This document shows, piece after piece, positions 22,805 through 33,254 of a DNA stretch of 64,000 nucleotides (its first letter is position 1; each line of letters starts with the position of its first letter). Origin of the DNA: Anastatus disparis (Eukaryota; Arthropoda; Insecta; Hymenoptera; Eupelmidae). The stretch is from the NCBI GenBank assembly GCA_017163975.1, contig JAFFSR010000245.1:2371001-2435000 (forward strand), read 5' to 3'. A model generated the notes under the pieces. It was not told where the DNA came from, made no database searches, and saw only the letters and a program-made list of their open reading frames with translations. The position numbers were made by a program, and so were the translations under genes.

Positions 22805-24758
22805 GATTAGATTAGATATTGTTTATTTTGTATTATAATTACAAAAAAGCGTGAAAATTACAGATAAAGTTGAAAAAAAAATACATAAAAATACTTTAAA
22901 TAGCCTTGCACATATAAAATCAAAATAGTACAGTATGATATCACAGTCATAAAACATAATAGACATAGTAATACTGTAATAGTAAGTCAATAAATTAAAT
23001 AAAAGCGATATCACAGATAACACGAATAAATACACGCAAAAAGTATAAATAATATAGTTAAAAATCAGTCTCAATATCTATCAGTCAAAATAATTACATA
23101 AAATCAAGCGTGTAAAGAGCGCAGTCGAAATATCAGCAGTATACAGTAAGTTAAAATCACAGCAAGTTGAATGTACAGTAACATACAAGTCAATCTGATA
23201 AAAATATAATCATTCACTCTATGCACACACATCCTACATACACGCCAATAAATACAATCATGCCTTAAATCTATAAAGGGTACATCACATAATAAATCAA
23301 CACATATGATATAGTCCGAAAATAATACTGTTTAATCGAGGTCGAGTAAAAACCTCTGCAGAGCGGCTTTAAACCTGCTGATTGATGGAAGATTTTTAAT
23401 ATCAGCAGGTAGGGAGTTCCAAAAATGCGCACCTTGAACTTGAAAGGAATTTCTTTCAGTCTCAGTGCGCATGAAGGGCACCGCAAGATCTTTAATCTCA
23501 CCCCTAGTGGTCGCTCTGGGTATATATCTAGTGAAGAGACCCACTAGATATTCGGGAGTATTCATACGTACGATTTTGTACATAAGTACAGCTATAAAAT
23601 ACTGTCTCCTCGAATCAGTACGTAGCCAACCCAAAGCATGTCTATGGGGAGAGATGTGATCACCCATTCTCACGCCTAATACATATCTCACACATGAATT
23701 TTGCATTGTCTGTAGCCGTCTTCGTAACTCCTGCGAAGCATCGAGCAAAACCACTGAGCAGTAATCAAGATGTGGAAACAGCAGGGCGGTTGCGAGCTGC
23801 TTACGCAGAGTCTCAGTGGTGTACCGACGGAAAAACCGCAGGCTATAAATTACTCTATTGAATTTTTTAGTCAACATATTAATATGCGGTTCCCACGACA
23901 GTTTAGAGTCGAGTACAACACCAAGGCTCGTAACGGTGTCAGAGAAAGGAATACCGATACCGCTCCCCAGGTCAATCGTCCTTGGCTCACCCGAATAAAA
24001 ATTTTTAATAAAACGATTACTTCCAAAGACGATCGCCTTTGTTTTACTAGCATTCAAAGTGAGAGAAACACCAGCAGCCCACCCCGACACCGCCCTGGCC
24101 GCCCTCTGTAAAATACGAATCCCCTCGTCCACATCATCATAAGGGACCTGTGTATAAATTTGAAGATCATCCGCATACAGCAGATGCCCGACGCAACCAG
24201 AGTCCAGTGCGTCACGTACGTCATTTATGTAAAGGCAAAACAACAGAGGCCCCAGCACCGAACCCTGAGGTACTCCTAGATTGGTTGTTAGCCAATTCGA
24301 TTCCTCCTTTAAATGTGTGGAAACCATTTGTTTCCTACCTGATAAATAGGAGTTAATCCATCCGAGTGCGGCCCTGGAGAACCCTATCGATCTAAGCCTC
24401 GCAAGAAGTTTGGAGGGAGAGATCGTGTCGAATGCCTTACTAAAATCAAAAAGTAGCAGTAACGTGACAAGTTTCCTGTCTAGACCTGACCTTATATCGT
24501 CTGTAAGCTTAAGTACAGCAGTCTGCGTAGAATGGTTTTTCCTGAAGCCCGTCTGCATAGGATCGAGCAATTTTTTGGATGTAATGTACTCCTGCAGTTG
24601 GTCATGGGCGATCTTCTCAAGAACCTTTGAAAGAAAACATAAGATGGCTATAGGCCTAAAATCTTTTGGTTGCTCAGGTGCAGCACACTTTTTCAATGGT
24701 ATAATACGTGCTTGCTTCCAACGGCAAGGGAAGACCCCCCGTGCAAAAGAGGAGTTTG
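22805..24758 (-). mobile_element. LINE-A2: 5'-truncated copy of LINE-A
   Basis: On the minus strand it runs from GCACGGGG at ~24750 (aligned to LINE-A1 ~10836) through the RT to a 3' UTR ending in TCTAATCTAATCTAAC at 22805-22820. It is truncated at the 5' end, as is usual for incomplete reverse transcription. I see no clear target duplication. Confidence 0.9.
23332..24758 (-). CDS. Reverse transcriptase domain of LINE-A2, open but 5'-truncated
   Basis: The frame is open from the truncation point to the stop at 23332, about 475 codons. The first ATG at 24696 is internal and would not be the natural start. RT blocks in order: FRPIAI, TGFRKNHSTQTA, FDFSKAFDTI (first catalytic Asp), GVPQGSVLGPLLF, YADDLQIYTQ (catalytic Asp pair), SLGVVLDSKLSW, then the C-terminal region LDYCSVV...RYVLGVRMG and ending FLLDLD. 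The endonuclease is absent. Compared with LINE-A1 it has no stops, so it is a younger insertion. It should not be taken as a host gene. Confidence 0.9.
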
Positions 24759-25177
24759 AGATAAAAATATTTTATATTAATACTTTTAATAATAATAAAG
24801 ATAATATTTGGAAAAATTTCAATACTGCGATTTCAAACTCTTTTAATTAAAGAGATACAATATTTTAAATTGCACGTATTTCTTTTACATACAATTTATA
24901 ACAAACAATGTCTATATAAGCCGTAATAGAAGTGTGAATTTTTTAAAATGTAATAGTATAAATTTGCAGAACTGCTAATAATTTTTTTTAATATGTTGGT
25001 GATAGCTATTATTAATTATAAGAAGTGAGAAAGAGAAAGAGAAAGAATACGTGGTCGCGACACTGTAAGGTATATAGTACGCCGTCGTATATATGCGCGC
25101 GCACACGTTTTATTGTTCATTTGTTTTCTTTGCTTCGGGCTTTTTAACATCTGTCAACGTTTCGTCACTCGTATTCA
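24759..25177. other. Spacer without recognised features
   Basis: AT-rich; includes a short GAGAAAGAGAAAGAGAAAGA purine run near 25028 and alternating GCGCGC near 25096. Confidence 0.4.
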
Positions 25178-25559
25178 CTCGTGGCTAAATGATTTTTTTT
25201 TTTTTTTTAAAGATTAATATATAAAGGATTTTGTCTTCTATATGATTAACCTTTTTATATGGTGAAGTCGAGGGAGTCCAGCCCGGTACCCGTTTAACAC
25301 ATTACATCAGGCTAGACTATCAGACCCACCATGCCGAAAATTTTGACTACCGATGGATGATCAGCCACTTTTGTGACCAACAATCAACCGATTCTCAATG
25401 AGGTTGGATTTTTTAAGAGTCGCGATATGGGTAGCACATACACTAATTTTCTAACGAAAAAAAGTCAGAGGTGCCTGGCCAGGATTCGAACCCGTGCCCA
25501 CCGCGTTGAAGGCAAGAGCTCTATCCGTTACGCTACCGCGCTTCTCTCGTGGCTAAATG
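25178..25559 (-). mobile_element. tRNA-derived SINE with 14-bp target duplications
   Basis: The minus-strand head (25545 to ~25470) has a pol III A-box-like TAGCGTAACGGATAGAGC and a B box GGGTTCGAATCC. The body (~25460-25215) contains CTGGACTCCCTCG text, and the tail is A16 (T16 on the plus strand, 25193-25208). Exact direct repeats CTCGTGGCTAAATG flank it at 25178-25191 and 25546-25559. The tRNA cloverleaf is imperfect (anticodon and T stems), so this is a SINE rather than a tRNA gene. The retrotransposed unit itself is 25192-25545. Confidence 0.88.
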
Positions 25560-26177
25560 TTACGGATGTTAAAAAGCCCTTCACGTTTAGCTTGTTATAT
25601 TAATAATATAACAATTTTCGGCAGGCTGGAATGGAAAACAGTATACATTACACGATACGAATCTTGTCGATTCCGTCCGGTGGGGTACCTCTCCGCCGGA
25701 ATAGAACCAACAATATTCGTCCCTTGTAAGGTAATATACAATATATGGATTTAGGTTAGAGTTCAGTCCGTTCCCGTCCCGTTCCTGTTCCATTATTTTT
25801 GTTTTCTGGCCGGATAATTATCGTTTTTATATGGTAATATGATTAATTATGTTAAGTTTATTAATTTAAGAATATATTTAGGGTTAAATGTACTTCCAGT
25901 TCTTATTATTTAATTTAACCTTAAAATACGAATCATGGCTCGCTGAAGCATCTGGCACCCATCAACCTAGACACCTAGATCGTCACAAGAATACTGCTGC
26001 TAACAATCAGGAATCGTGTCACTTTAAAATCTTCTCTAGCGTAAGTTAGTGTGTGTGCACATATATGAGTTGTCATCGGATTCTGCTATGTATGTGTGTA
26101 TAGCCGGTGACAAAGTGTTAAAGAGGGGAGACGCAATTTAGAAGATATAAGTCACATGACGGAACTAAATATTTTTG
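25560..26177. other. Spacer without recognised features
   Basis: Mixed composition; no repeat or coding signal recognised. Short frames here do not resemble known proteins. Confidence 0.4.
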
Positions 26178-26605
26178 ATAGAGCCGGTCTGTGACACATT
26201 CGGTAAGAGCATTGGATTCGTATTCTCGGGGGACCGTGGATCGAGTCCCGCTCGCGGCTGTTTTTCAAGCAAGCACTTCTGTTGCATGTGCTTTGTTCTT
26301 ATAAACACACTTACGAGCTCCGTCGTTAAAGGACGAAAAGTAACTCAGTTGCTTAAGGCAGCTGGCTTGCGTCCTAGTGGATCGGGGTTTGACTCCTTGG
26401 GAAAATTGAGAAAAACAATTTTTGTAGTTTTCCGTGGGGAAGAGAACCCGAAGAACACAAAAAACAAAATAGAGAGTTCCTCGGAACAACACAAAAAATG
26501 AATAATAAAAAGTCCCCTCGGGGCAAAAATAACTAAAAAGTTAAAATTGATGATGGCCTATGATGAAAAATCAGAAGGCCAATTAAAAAAAAAGAAAGAA
26601 AGAAA
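26178..26605 (+). mobile_element. tRNA-derived SINE, apparently composite
   Basis: The head from GCCGGTCTGTGACACATTCG has TCGGTAAGAGC and the B-box-like GGATCGAGTCCC. It is followed by GTTGCATGTGCTTTGTTC and AAACACACTTACGAGCTCCG. The same head and body occur on the minus strand at 63287-63497. After this unit a second tRNA-like stretch (26337-26405) shows GTAACTCAGTTGC...GGCAGCTGG and GGGGTTTGACTCC. It then continues to an A-rich tail AAAAAAAAAGAAAGAAAG at ~26583. Either a two-headed SINE or two SINEs in series. Confidence 0.65.
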
Positions 26606-27519
26606 TTTTTTTTAATGCGTATTGTACCAAGACAACTCACTTAAAATAATAACACTCTTTTATTATTAGAAAAAACTTATAGAAACTCTCTTTATAAAAG
26701 CTGCCTTTACACACTTTAAAATAGTAAAGCTTACTAATGAAGCGTACAGCAAAGACTAAAGGCTAAAAGGGCAAGAATGATCAAACTTAGTGACAAGGAG
26801 AGGAGGCGAAACTTAAGCTGTTTTATGATATTCACATTGTACAGTACATAGATGCATGGGCGCACTTATATTCTAACATAATATAATCTTTACAATTATT
26901 AAAATATTTATATAAAACATTTTCTATCATCAAATATAAATATGATAAAAAATATTTTTTCATCTTTTAAAAATTTAATGTTAAATTAAAAAAAAATTAA
27001 ATTATATCTTTTGACAAATTTGCAAAAAGCAAAAATTGAAAATTTTTTCTAGTACACATAAAATTGGGGTAATTTATAAAAAAGTTGCCAGATATATGAA
27101 TAAATCTTTCATTCCATTCAATCCACAATAACTGTATTTAGTAAAAAAAATCATCCATGATTCAATTATAGATGAATAATATGAATTTAAATTAAAATGT
27201 CAACGGTGACTCTGATTTTAAGTTTAACAGTTGTCTAAACTGACCGGCACTATACATGTACCGCGCCGGCATAAAGGAAACCTAAATCTGAGAAACTGTT
27301 ACTCCGATGATGTGTATAACTAACTATTTCATGAATCGGCGCTCCACATAAACTGTAAGTATATAGGCTGCGCCGAAAGTTTTTCAGTGAATAGATATAT
27401 ATTGTTCTAAGACAAATAAAGTAATGGAAAAAAAAGAATTTTTTCCTATTTTAATTATAAAAAAGAGATTTCATAATTTTTATATATAGATAATCTAAAA
27501 TTTTGTATGATAATTACTA
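26606..27519. other. AT-rich sequence without recognised features
   Basis: No coding or repeat signal that I can support. Confidence 0.4.
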
Positions 27520-28125
27520 TGTAATAATCTTTATGTGGAAATGGCGATGAATGATTTCAAGCAAAAAATGATATAAAAGAGATAATGATGAAGTGGTAAA
27601 TAGTAAATAGCTTGTGTGTAAATAATACATTAGTGTTATTTGTTTGAATTAAAATTTATATCAGCATTTAATTTTAAATAAGTTGCTCCAGAAATGAATG
27701 CGAACGAATTTAAATTATTATATACTCTTTGGCACAGTCAACGAAATCCTGATAAACAAAATAATTTACAAAATCATAATAAAATTTAAAATTTATTGAG
27801 TGATTTGCTACTGCTGAAAAACGTTGGATATTTTGTAATTATAAAGAAAAAATTAGATTCGTATCAAATATTGCTTTAATGCAAATAAAGCAAATAAAAG
27901 AAGGAAAAATTTTTTTAATTTTTATTAGCATTGAATAATAAAAAGATTTTATTCATATGTAATCTAATTTTGTGCGATATTAAAGTAGTGATGAAATCCA
28001 AGCAAAAAATAATTTAAAAATCCGATGAAGACAAAGTGATAAATAAATATTAATTAGTCTATGTATGCAACTATTATTTCGATGCTATTTTTTAAAATCA
28101 AAATTGACATCAGCATCTAATTTTT
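27520..28125. repeat. Diverged ~170-bp direct repeat pair
   Basis: 27525-27690 and 27960-28125 share GATGAA.GATTTCAAGCAAAAAA, GATGAAG..AAAGTG.TAAATA and ATCAGCAT.TAATTTT in the same order. Confidence 0.55.
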
Positions 28126-29846
28126 CGGTTGATAATAGAAACGTTTAGAATCAACATTTATTGCAACGTTGCTTTCAACCTCGATTATCAATGTTTCTAA
28201 ACGTTGAAGAACATTGATTTGCCTTTATTTTTAACCTGAATTACAACGTTTGAGAACTTTTCATCTTGAACGTTGATTTTCAATGTTCTTCTAACCTTTG
28301 TTTCGAACATTAATTTTAACTTTTTATAAGACTTTGTTTTGAACGTTCATATCAACCTTCAAATTCCAAGTTCGAAACTAACAAGGAGAGTGTATTGCAT
28401 TTAAATCTCGGATTTTCTTCCAACTTCGAGATATTTTTTCTTACATCAAGTCATGAAATAAACCGCGTCCATACGATCCAATGATCGATTTTTTCATAGT
28501 TACGAGCAATTTGTCGGTTTCTTTTTTCAATTTCTATTCGCTGTATAGTAGTAAAGTTTTCAAACTATTTATACTACAAGGTTTTAACTAATTGCATAAT
28601 AAAGTTGAGATTAAAACCTTTCGATTGAAAAAAAACGTGTTCAAAAAGCTCAAATTATTCAAAAGTTATGAAGGAATGAAAATTAAAATGAGATTCAGAC
28701 TGGAATACAGAATTTATTTTTTGCCATTCTTACCTCAAAATCGCAACTTCGTTGCTTTTTTTTAGCTCTCATGACAAAAAAAATGTGGCAGTCGTGGAAC
28801 TGGCCGACAGAAGTGATAACTTTGATTATTGTAGGTTGAAATTATTGTGCGTAAAATTTTTTTTTAAATGTACTGTTACTAAATATTATTATAATAAATA
28901 TAATAATATTTATGAAAATATTAAGACTTAAAGAAGATTTCTGATAAATAGTTATTTAATTATATTTTTGATATACAAATTGAAATCAATATTAAATATA
29001 AATTTCTCACCATCATCATAAGATTCTATAAGAGTAACAATTGATTTATGGTAGCAATAATAAGAAATACAATTTTTACATTGTATATTATCTAAGAATC
29101 TTGCAAAAATTGCAGTCGGCTCTAACGAAAAGTAAGGCATTTGAAAAGCGGCCGCGAAAACTAGCACATTTGGCTATTTAGTCATCGCAAGGTATCGCTA
29201 ACATGTATTATTGTTCAAGGGTCAGTGTTGAGATGTCCTACTTTTCGTGGGACAATTTGAATTACTCTTAGCGGCAAAGGATGCGAATTGTGCTACTTTT
29301 CGCCGCAAAAGTGAATCGTGCTAGTTTTCGACTGAGAATTGAAATGTGTTTCGTTAGAGACGACGATATAATATATATATATTTCTCTTACCGATATTCT
29401 TTGTTACCACAGGGTGAATACAATAGCTGCACTGTACTCACTGAGTCTATTTGAATGACTTTTCTTTTTTCAACTCGAGTAAATATTTTCAACTTATTTA
29501 TTTGCAATAATCAAAATTTCATAATTAGCAATTTTCATTTCAATGTAAGAGCTTGTCTACGAAGTTAAACAAATTGGAATGAAAGAAATCGGACGATTTT
29601 TCATGAAATGAAATAAATAATTATTTGACATAATTTATGTAAAAATTGACCGATTTTTGCAAATGATAATTCACGGTGAAGCTCTCGAAATAAGAAATGC
29701 AAATATTTAATGATAAATCTTTTATTTTATATTGCAAATTAGTTGAAAATTTCGGTTAACTATGATTGAAAAAGATTCGACATAAAAACTCTTAAAGTTC
29801 TCGGGTGTCATTTTTGTGGCGTGCCAACGAGTTAAATATGTGCCTA

Positions 29847-29947
<101 letters not shown>

Positions 29948-30032
29948 AAGTGAAATAGACATGCATTTTCTATATGTATTTTTTCCTTAACCACACTAAT
30001 GTTCAGGCTTTAGTTTTTTTTCTTTACATATT

Positions 30033-30098
30033 TAAGTTTTACGAGCTTGAAATCTAAGTTTTATGAGCTGGAAATTTAAGTTTTACAAGCTTAAAATT
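30033..30098. repeat. Three 22-bp tandem units
   Basis: TAAGTTTTACGAGCTTGAAA-type unit repeated three times with 2-4 differences per unit. Confidence 0.9.
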
Positions 30099-30839
30099 TG
30101 ATCTTAAATTTTTGTCTGAATTCCTAAGCAACTCTCCGTCCCATAAGAAGTTATCACTTTAAAAATATGGTTCCCAACTCGTATAAAAAAATTTTCTCAC
30201 GAAAGTCATTACGATTCTCGCCTTCTGCTCGGACCGCAAACTTCCCGTTTCATGAATAAAGTTTTTTCTAATCTGTTTCAAAATGTACTGTTTCCAAAGC
30301 GGTGAGTAAAAATCGATTTTTGGTGTCTGTTTTACTTGAGCAAAATATCACATTGCCTTACTAGTGAGGGAATGTAGTATCATTCCCATGCTAAATAGGC
30401 ACCGAAAGTCAGATTCCTCTCACCTTGTTGGAAAAAAGTCTGTACCCCACTCGTTGCAAAATAGGTCCCTCAATCGTCTTTTTTGTCACACTTGCTACAC
30501 TCGAGTGACAAAGCGACTCGTGAGAAAATGACCTATTTTGTTCGCTACTAGAGTAATGTACTATTCTATGCACATTTTTAGCTAAATATTTGCGCTAATT
30601 TTATTTCCTCTATAATTTTTTAACAACTTGAGCTTTCTGGACACGTTTTTTTTCAATCGAAAGGTTTTAATCACAACTTTAATATGTAATTAGTAGAAAT
30701 GTTATACAATAAATAGTTAGAAAACTGTGCAACTGTGAAGCAGATGCAAATTTTTTAACAAAACAGACAAAATTGCTTATAACTTTGACAAAATCTAGCG
30801 TCGGATCGAATGGACGCGGCTTTTTTTATGATTTTTATC

Positions 30840-31558
30840 TACAGTTGTGCGACGCATGTTTTTTTGCATGCGCCCACGTGTGTGAACGATTTTATTACTA
30901 CTTTTATTACGACCCGTCTCCAAACTTTATAACCTGGATAAAATAAGGAGGGCTTGAATGCATTCACGGCTGGTCTAGTGAGAGTTGCAGAAATACCTCT
31001 ATTGACGCTTCCTTCTAGTGACATGCTATCTGCTCCTGCTGTTTGATTTGCTTAATGCCTTAACATTCTCGCGCAGTGCGCATTGTACATTGATGCGTGC
31101 TCACGGCAGTGCTTATTTTTTTTCCTGTTTATAGTTGTTATGCTGTTTATCTAATCCTATTTGCAAAATCTTAGTTAAGCACTCGAACAGAGCAAACGTA
31201 TTTTGCGAGTTCCGCGAGTGTCTTTCAAGTTTGTTTATATTATAATTTCTTTAATTGATAGCAAAGAAGTGAACAGACATATAGTTTTTGTTGGTTAGAG
31301 TTTTTCAGTGCTTTGTGCATTTAGTTTTGGTGATGAATAGATTGGTTGTACCCTGGTACAACCAATTCTTCTTATAAGGATGGCCTCTGACTACAAGAGT
31401 CATCAAACAATGAGTCTTCCTACTGTACCGTCTATACCTTGAAGCGTTCCCGACTTTATTCACGGTCGCCAGGTAATATTTTAATTACCGAATTTAAATT
31501 TACTTCATTATTTTAATTAATTCCATGCATATACAAGGTGCATACAACAATATTGTAT
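30840..31558. other. Less AT-rich stretch with a 12-bp hairpin
   Basis: Contains ATTGGTTGTACC and its exact complement (31341-31366, 2-nt loop). An ATG at 31380 opens only a 20-codon frame, and a CAG-GTAATA donor-like site lies at ~31471. It could be a non-coding exon or retroelement leader; nothing decides this. Confidence 0.35.
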
Positions 31559-31630
31559 AAGAAAATTATGTTTATCGACGATCTCCTCCAGTGCAATACT
31601 CTTGGAGATGCGATAATTTATAATTTTCTT
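31559..31630. ncRNA. Hairpin unit 1
   Basis: P1 AAGAAAATTAT (31559-31569) with ATAATTTTCTT (31620-31630). P2 ATCTCC (31581-31586) with GGAGAT (31604-31609). Loop block GTGCAATA at 31591-31598. Confidence 0.6.
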
Positions 31631-31657
31631 TACGTGTGGAGGAGAGGGTAGAATGAT

Positions 31658-31719
31658 AAAAGTTATTATCGACGACTCCGTTGAGTGCAATACTCTAAAG
31701 AGTGCGATAATCAACTTTT
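31658..31719. ncRNA. Hairpin unit 2
   Basis: P1 AAAAGTTATTATCG pairs with CGATAAT-C-AACTTTT, one bulged C. P2 is ACTC/GAGT. Loop block GTGCAATA at 31685-31692. Confidence 0.6.
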
Positions 31720-31740
31720 TTATTATATGAGATATGTAGA

Positions 31741-31804
31741 GAAGTGTTTAAATCGACGACATCTTTGAGTGCAATACTCTTAGATGTGCGATAAATAACA
31801 CTTC
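31741..31804. ncRNA. Hairpin unit 3
   Basis: P1 GAAGTGTT (31741-31748) with AACACTTC (31797-31804). P2 ACATCT with AGATGT. Loop block GTGCAATA at 31769-31776. Confidence 0.6.
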
Positions 31805-31823
31805 TATTTAATGCAAAATGAAT

Positions 31824-31889
31824 AAACAAATTATTATCGACGACATATCCAAGTGCAATACTCTTCAATGTGCGATAATTAATTTGTTT
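31824..31889. ncRNA. Hairpin unit 4
   Basis: P1 AAACAAATTATTATCG pairs with CGATAAT-T-AATTTGTTT, one bulged T. P2 is ACAT/ATGT. Loop block GTGCAATA at 31853-31860. Confidence 0.6.
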
Positions 31890-32066
31890 AGTATTTATAT
31901 GAAAAATGATTAATGAGATGAGATGAGTTATACTTTTATCAATAACTTTTTAAACACAGTCTCATTTAAATTTGAAATACTTAATCTTTTTTTATTAAAA
32001 ATTAAGAAAATATATATATTTTACAAAGATTCAAAAGTTACTTAGTATTTTAAGACAGAATGCTTA

Positions 32067-32570
32067 AATCTTATACTTCTGACAGTATAAGATTGAATGA
32101 ATATAGTATCCATGTTAGATGTTACATGGTCGAACATCTAAAAGATAATGCGAGAGCTTGCTTGAGTTCACGCTCTTTTATATTATTTCTTAAACCTTCT
32201 ATGAGGTTCTATTTCTTATTGAAGAATTATATTTTAGGAAATAGAATGTTCCATAACATTTATTTTAGATATTTACAAAAGAAACATTTAATTAAGATAA
32301 ATGTATTAGTAAAAGAAACATTCTATTTCCTTTACATTTCAAATAACTATTTTTTATAGTTAATTTTATTATTTATTAATTGAAAAAGTTAATCTTTTAT
32401 ATTTTAATTAATATCTTTAAACTTTAAATAGAGTAATCAGTTTCATACATATTATATAAATTGAATGTTCTATTTATATATACACAATTATTTTAGAAAG
32501 TTACATTTTATTATTAACAATTAAATATTGATAATACTTTTTATTAAAAGAAATAGAACATTCTATTTCT
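32067..32570. repeat. Series of simple hairpins downstream of the array
   Basis: AATCTTATACT/AGTATAAGATT (32067-32094), TTAGATGTT/AACATCTAA (32115-32141), TTCTATTTC/GAAATAGAA (32207-32246) and AGAAATAGAA/TTCTATTTCT (32549-32570) are exact inverted repeats. They lack the GTGCAATA loop of the upstream array. The 99-codon frame at 32060-32359 runs through them and looks incidental. Confidence 0.55.
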
Positions 32571-32759
32571 ATAATCATTTTACTATATCTATATATATAC
32601 ATTTGAGTTATCTTATCGACCTCAGTAGGTAACTATGAAGTCCTACTTATTTTTTTAATGTAATTTAAATTTCTTATAACTAAAATTTATTCTATCTTTT
32701 AAATAATATAGTCATTCTTATGACATATTTGTATTTAATTTAATAATTATACCCAAAAT

Positions 32760-33165
32760 CAATATGAGCCGTTACAACCTAATGCTGCCGCTTCTCAACC
32801 GTCCAGATATGCTACAGTTGCACAAAATAATATTTTTCCTAAAAAGGATCAGGGTGTCATTCTGGAAGCTGAGGATAGCATCCAATTAAAGGAATACATA
32901 ATGGCTATAAGTAGTATTGTACATCCTGCAAATATTCGTTTCACTTTAAATGTTTCTAACGGTCGAAATTGTTTTTATTTGTCAACAAGAGAGCTAGTCG
33001 ATGAGTTTACCAGCAAGCAAGATCAGATAGTTATAAAAGATATAGAAATACAATTCAATATCTGACCTCATATCGTTGATGAAAAAGAACCTATACCCCC
33101 TCTTAACCGAATGAAGCATCAAAGGCCGATTCACCCGTATCATGAAAAAATTCAATACTGACCAT
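32760..33165 (+). pseudogene. I-clade LINE ORF1 remnant
   Basis: One frame reads ANNIF-like text, then GVILEAEDSIQLKEYI and PANIRFTLNVSNGR. A stop follows at 33062. No zinc knuckle survives. Assigned to ORF1 by position and by the polar, RNA-binding-like character. Confidence 0.5.
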
Positions 33166-33254
33166 GTGCTAGGATTGACTACAGGAGAAGAATGAATTTT
33201 TATTTTCTAATCATGATGAGTCAAAATAACAAAAACTGCTATAAAAAATTTTTT

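Larger units (their letters stand above)
31559..31889. ncRNA. Tandem array of four structured hairpins (candidate RNA motif)
   Basis: Four units at ~84-94-bp spacing share the same skeleton: outer helix P1, ATCG-ACG, helix P2, 3-5 nt, AGT-GCAAT-ACT, 3-5 nt, P2', G, CGAT, P1'. The constant parts are the asymmetric internal loop and the small terminal hairpin. P1 and P2 differ in sequence in every unit but remain complementary, e.g. P2 ATCTCC/GGAGAT, ACTC/GAGT, ACATCT/AGATGT, ACAT/ATGT. Such covariation argues for selection on folded RNA or single-stranded DNA. No known RNA family is recognised. The transcribed strand is unknown; the plus orientation is arbitrary. Confidence 0.6.

Noticed and set aside
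23332..24696. 454-codon open frame as a possible host gene
   Set aside because: It contains all LINE reverse transcriptase blocks and has a 3' UTR and tail shared with LINE-A1.
25470..25545. Functional tRNA gene
   Set aside because: T and anticodon stems are imperfect and the unit is bounded by SINE target duplications.
31559..31889. CRISPR-like array
   Set aside because: Only the internal segments repeat; there is no constant repeat with unique spacers, and the DNA is eukaryotic.
31559..31889. Conventional microRNA cluster
   Set aside because: The conserved part is the terminal loop, not a helix arm, and the helices differ in every unit; canonical precursors show the opposite.
32060..32359. 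99-codon frame downstream of the hairpin array
   Set aside because: The composition follows AT-rich hairpins; there is no domain or signal peptide, and chance explains it.
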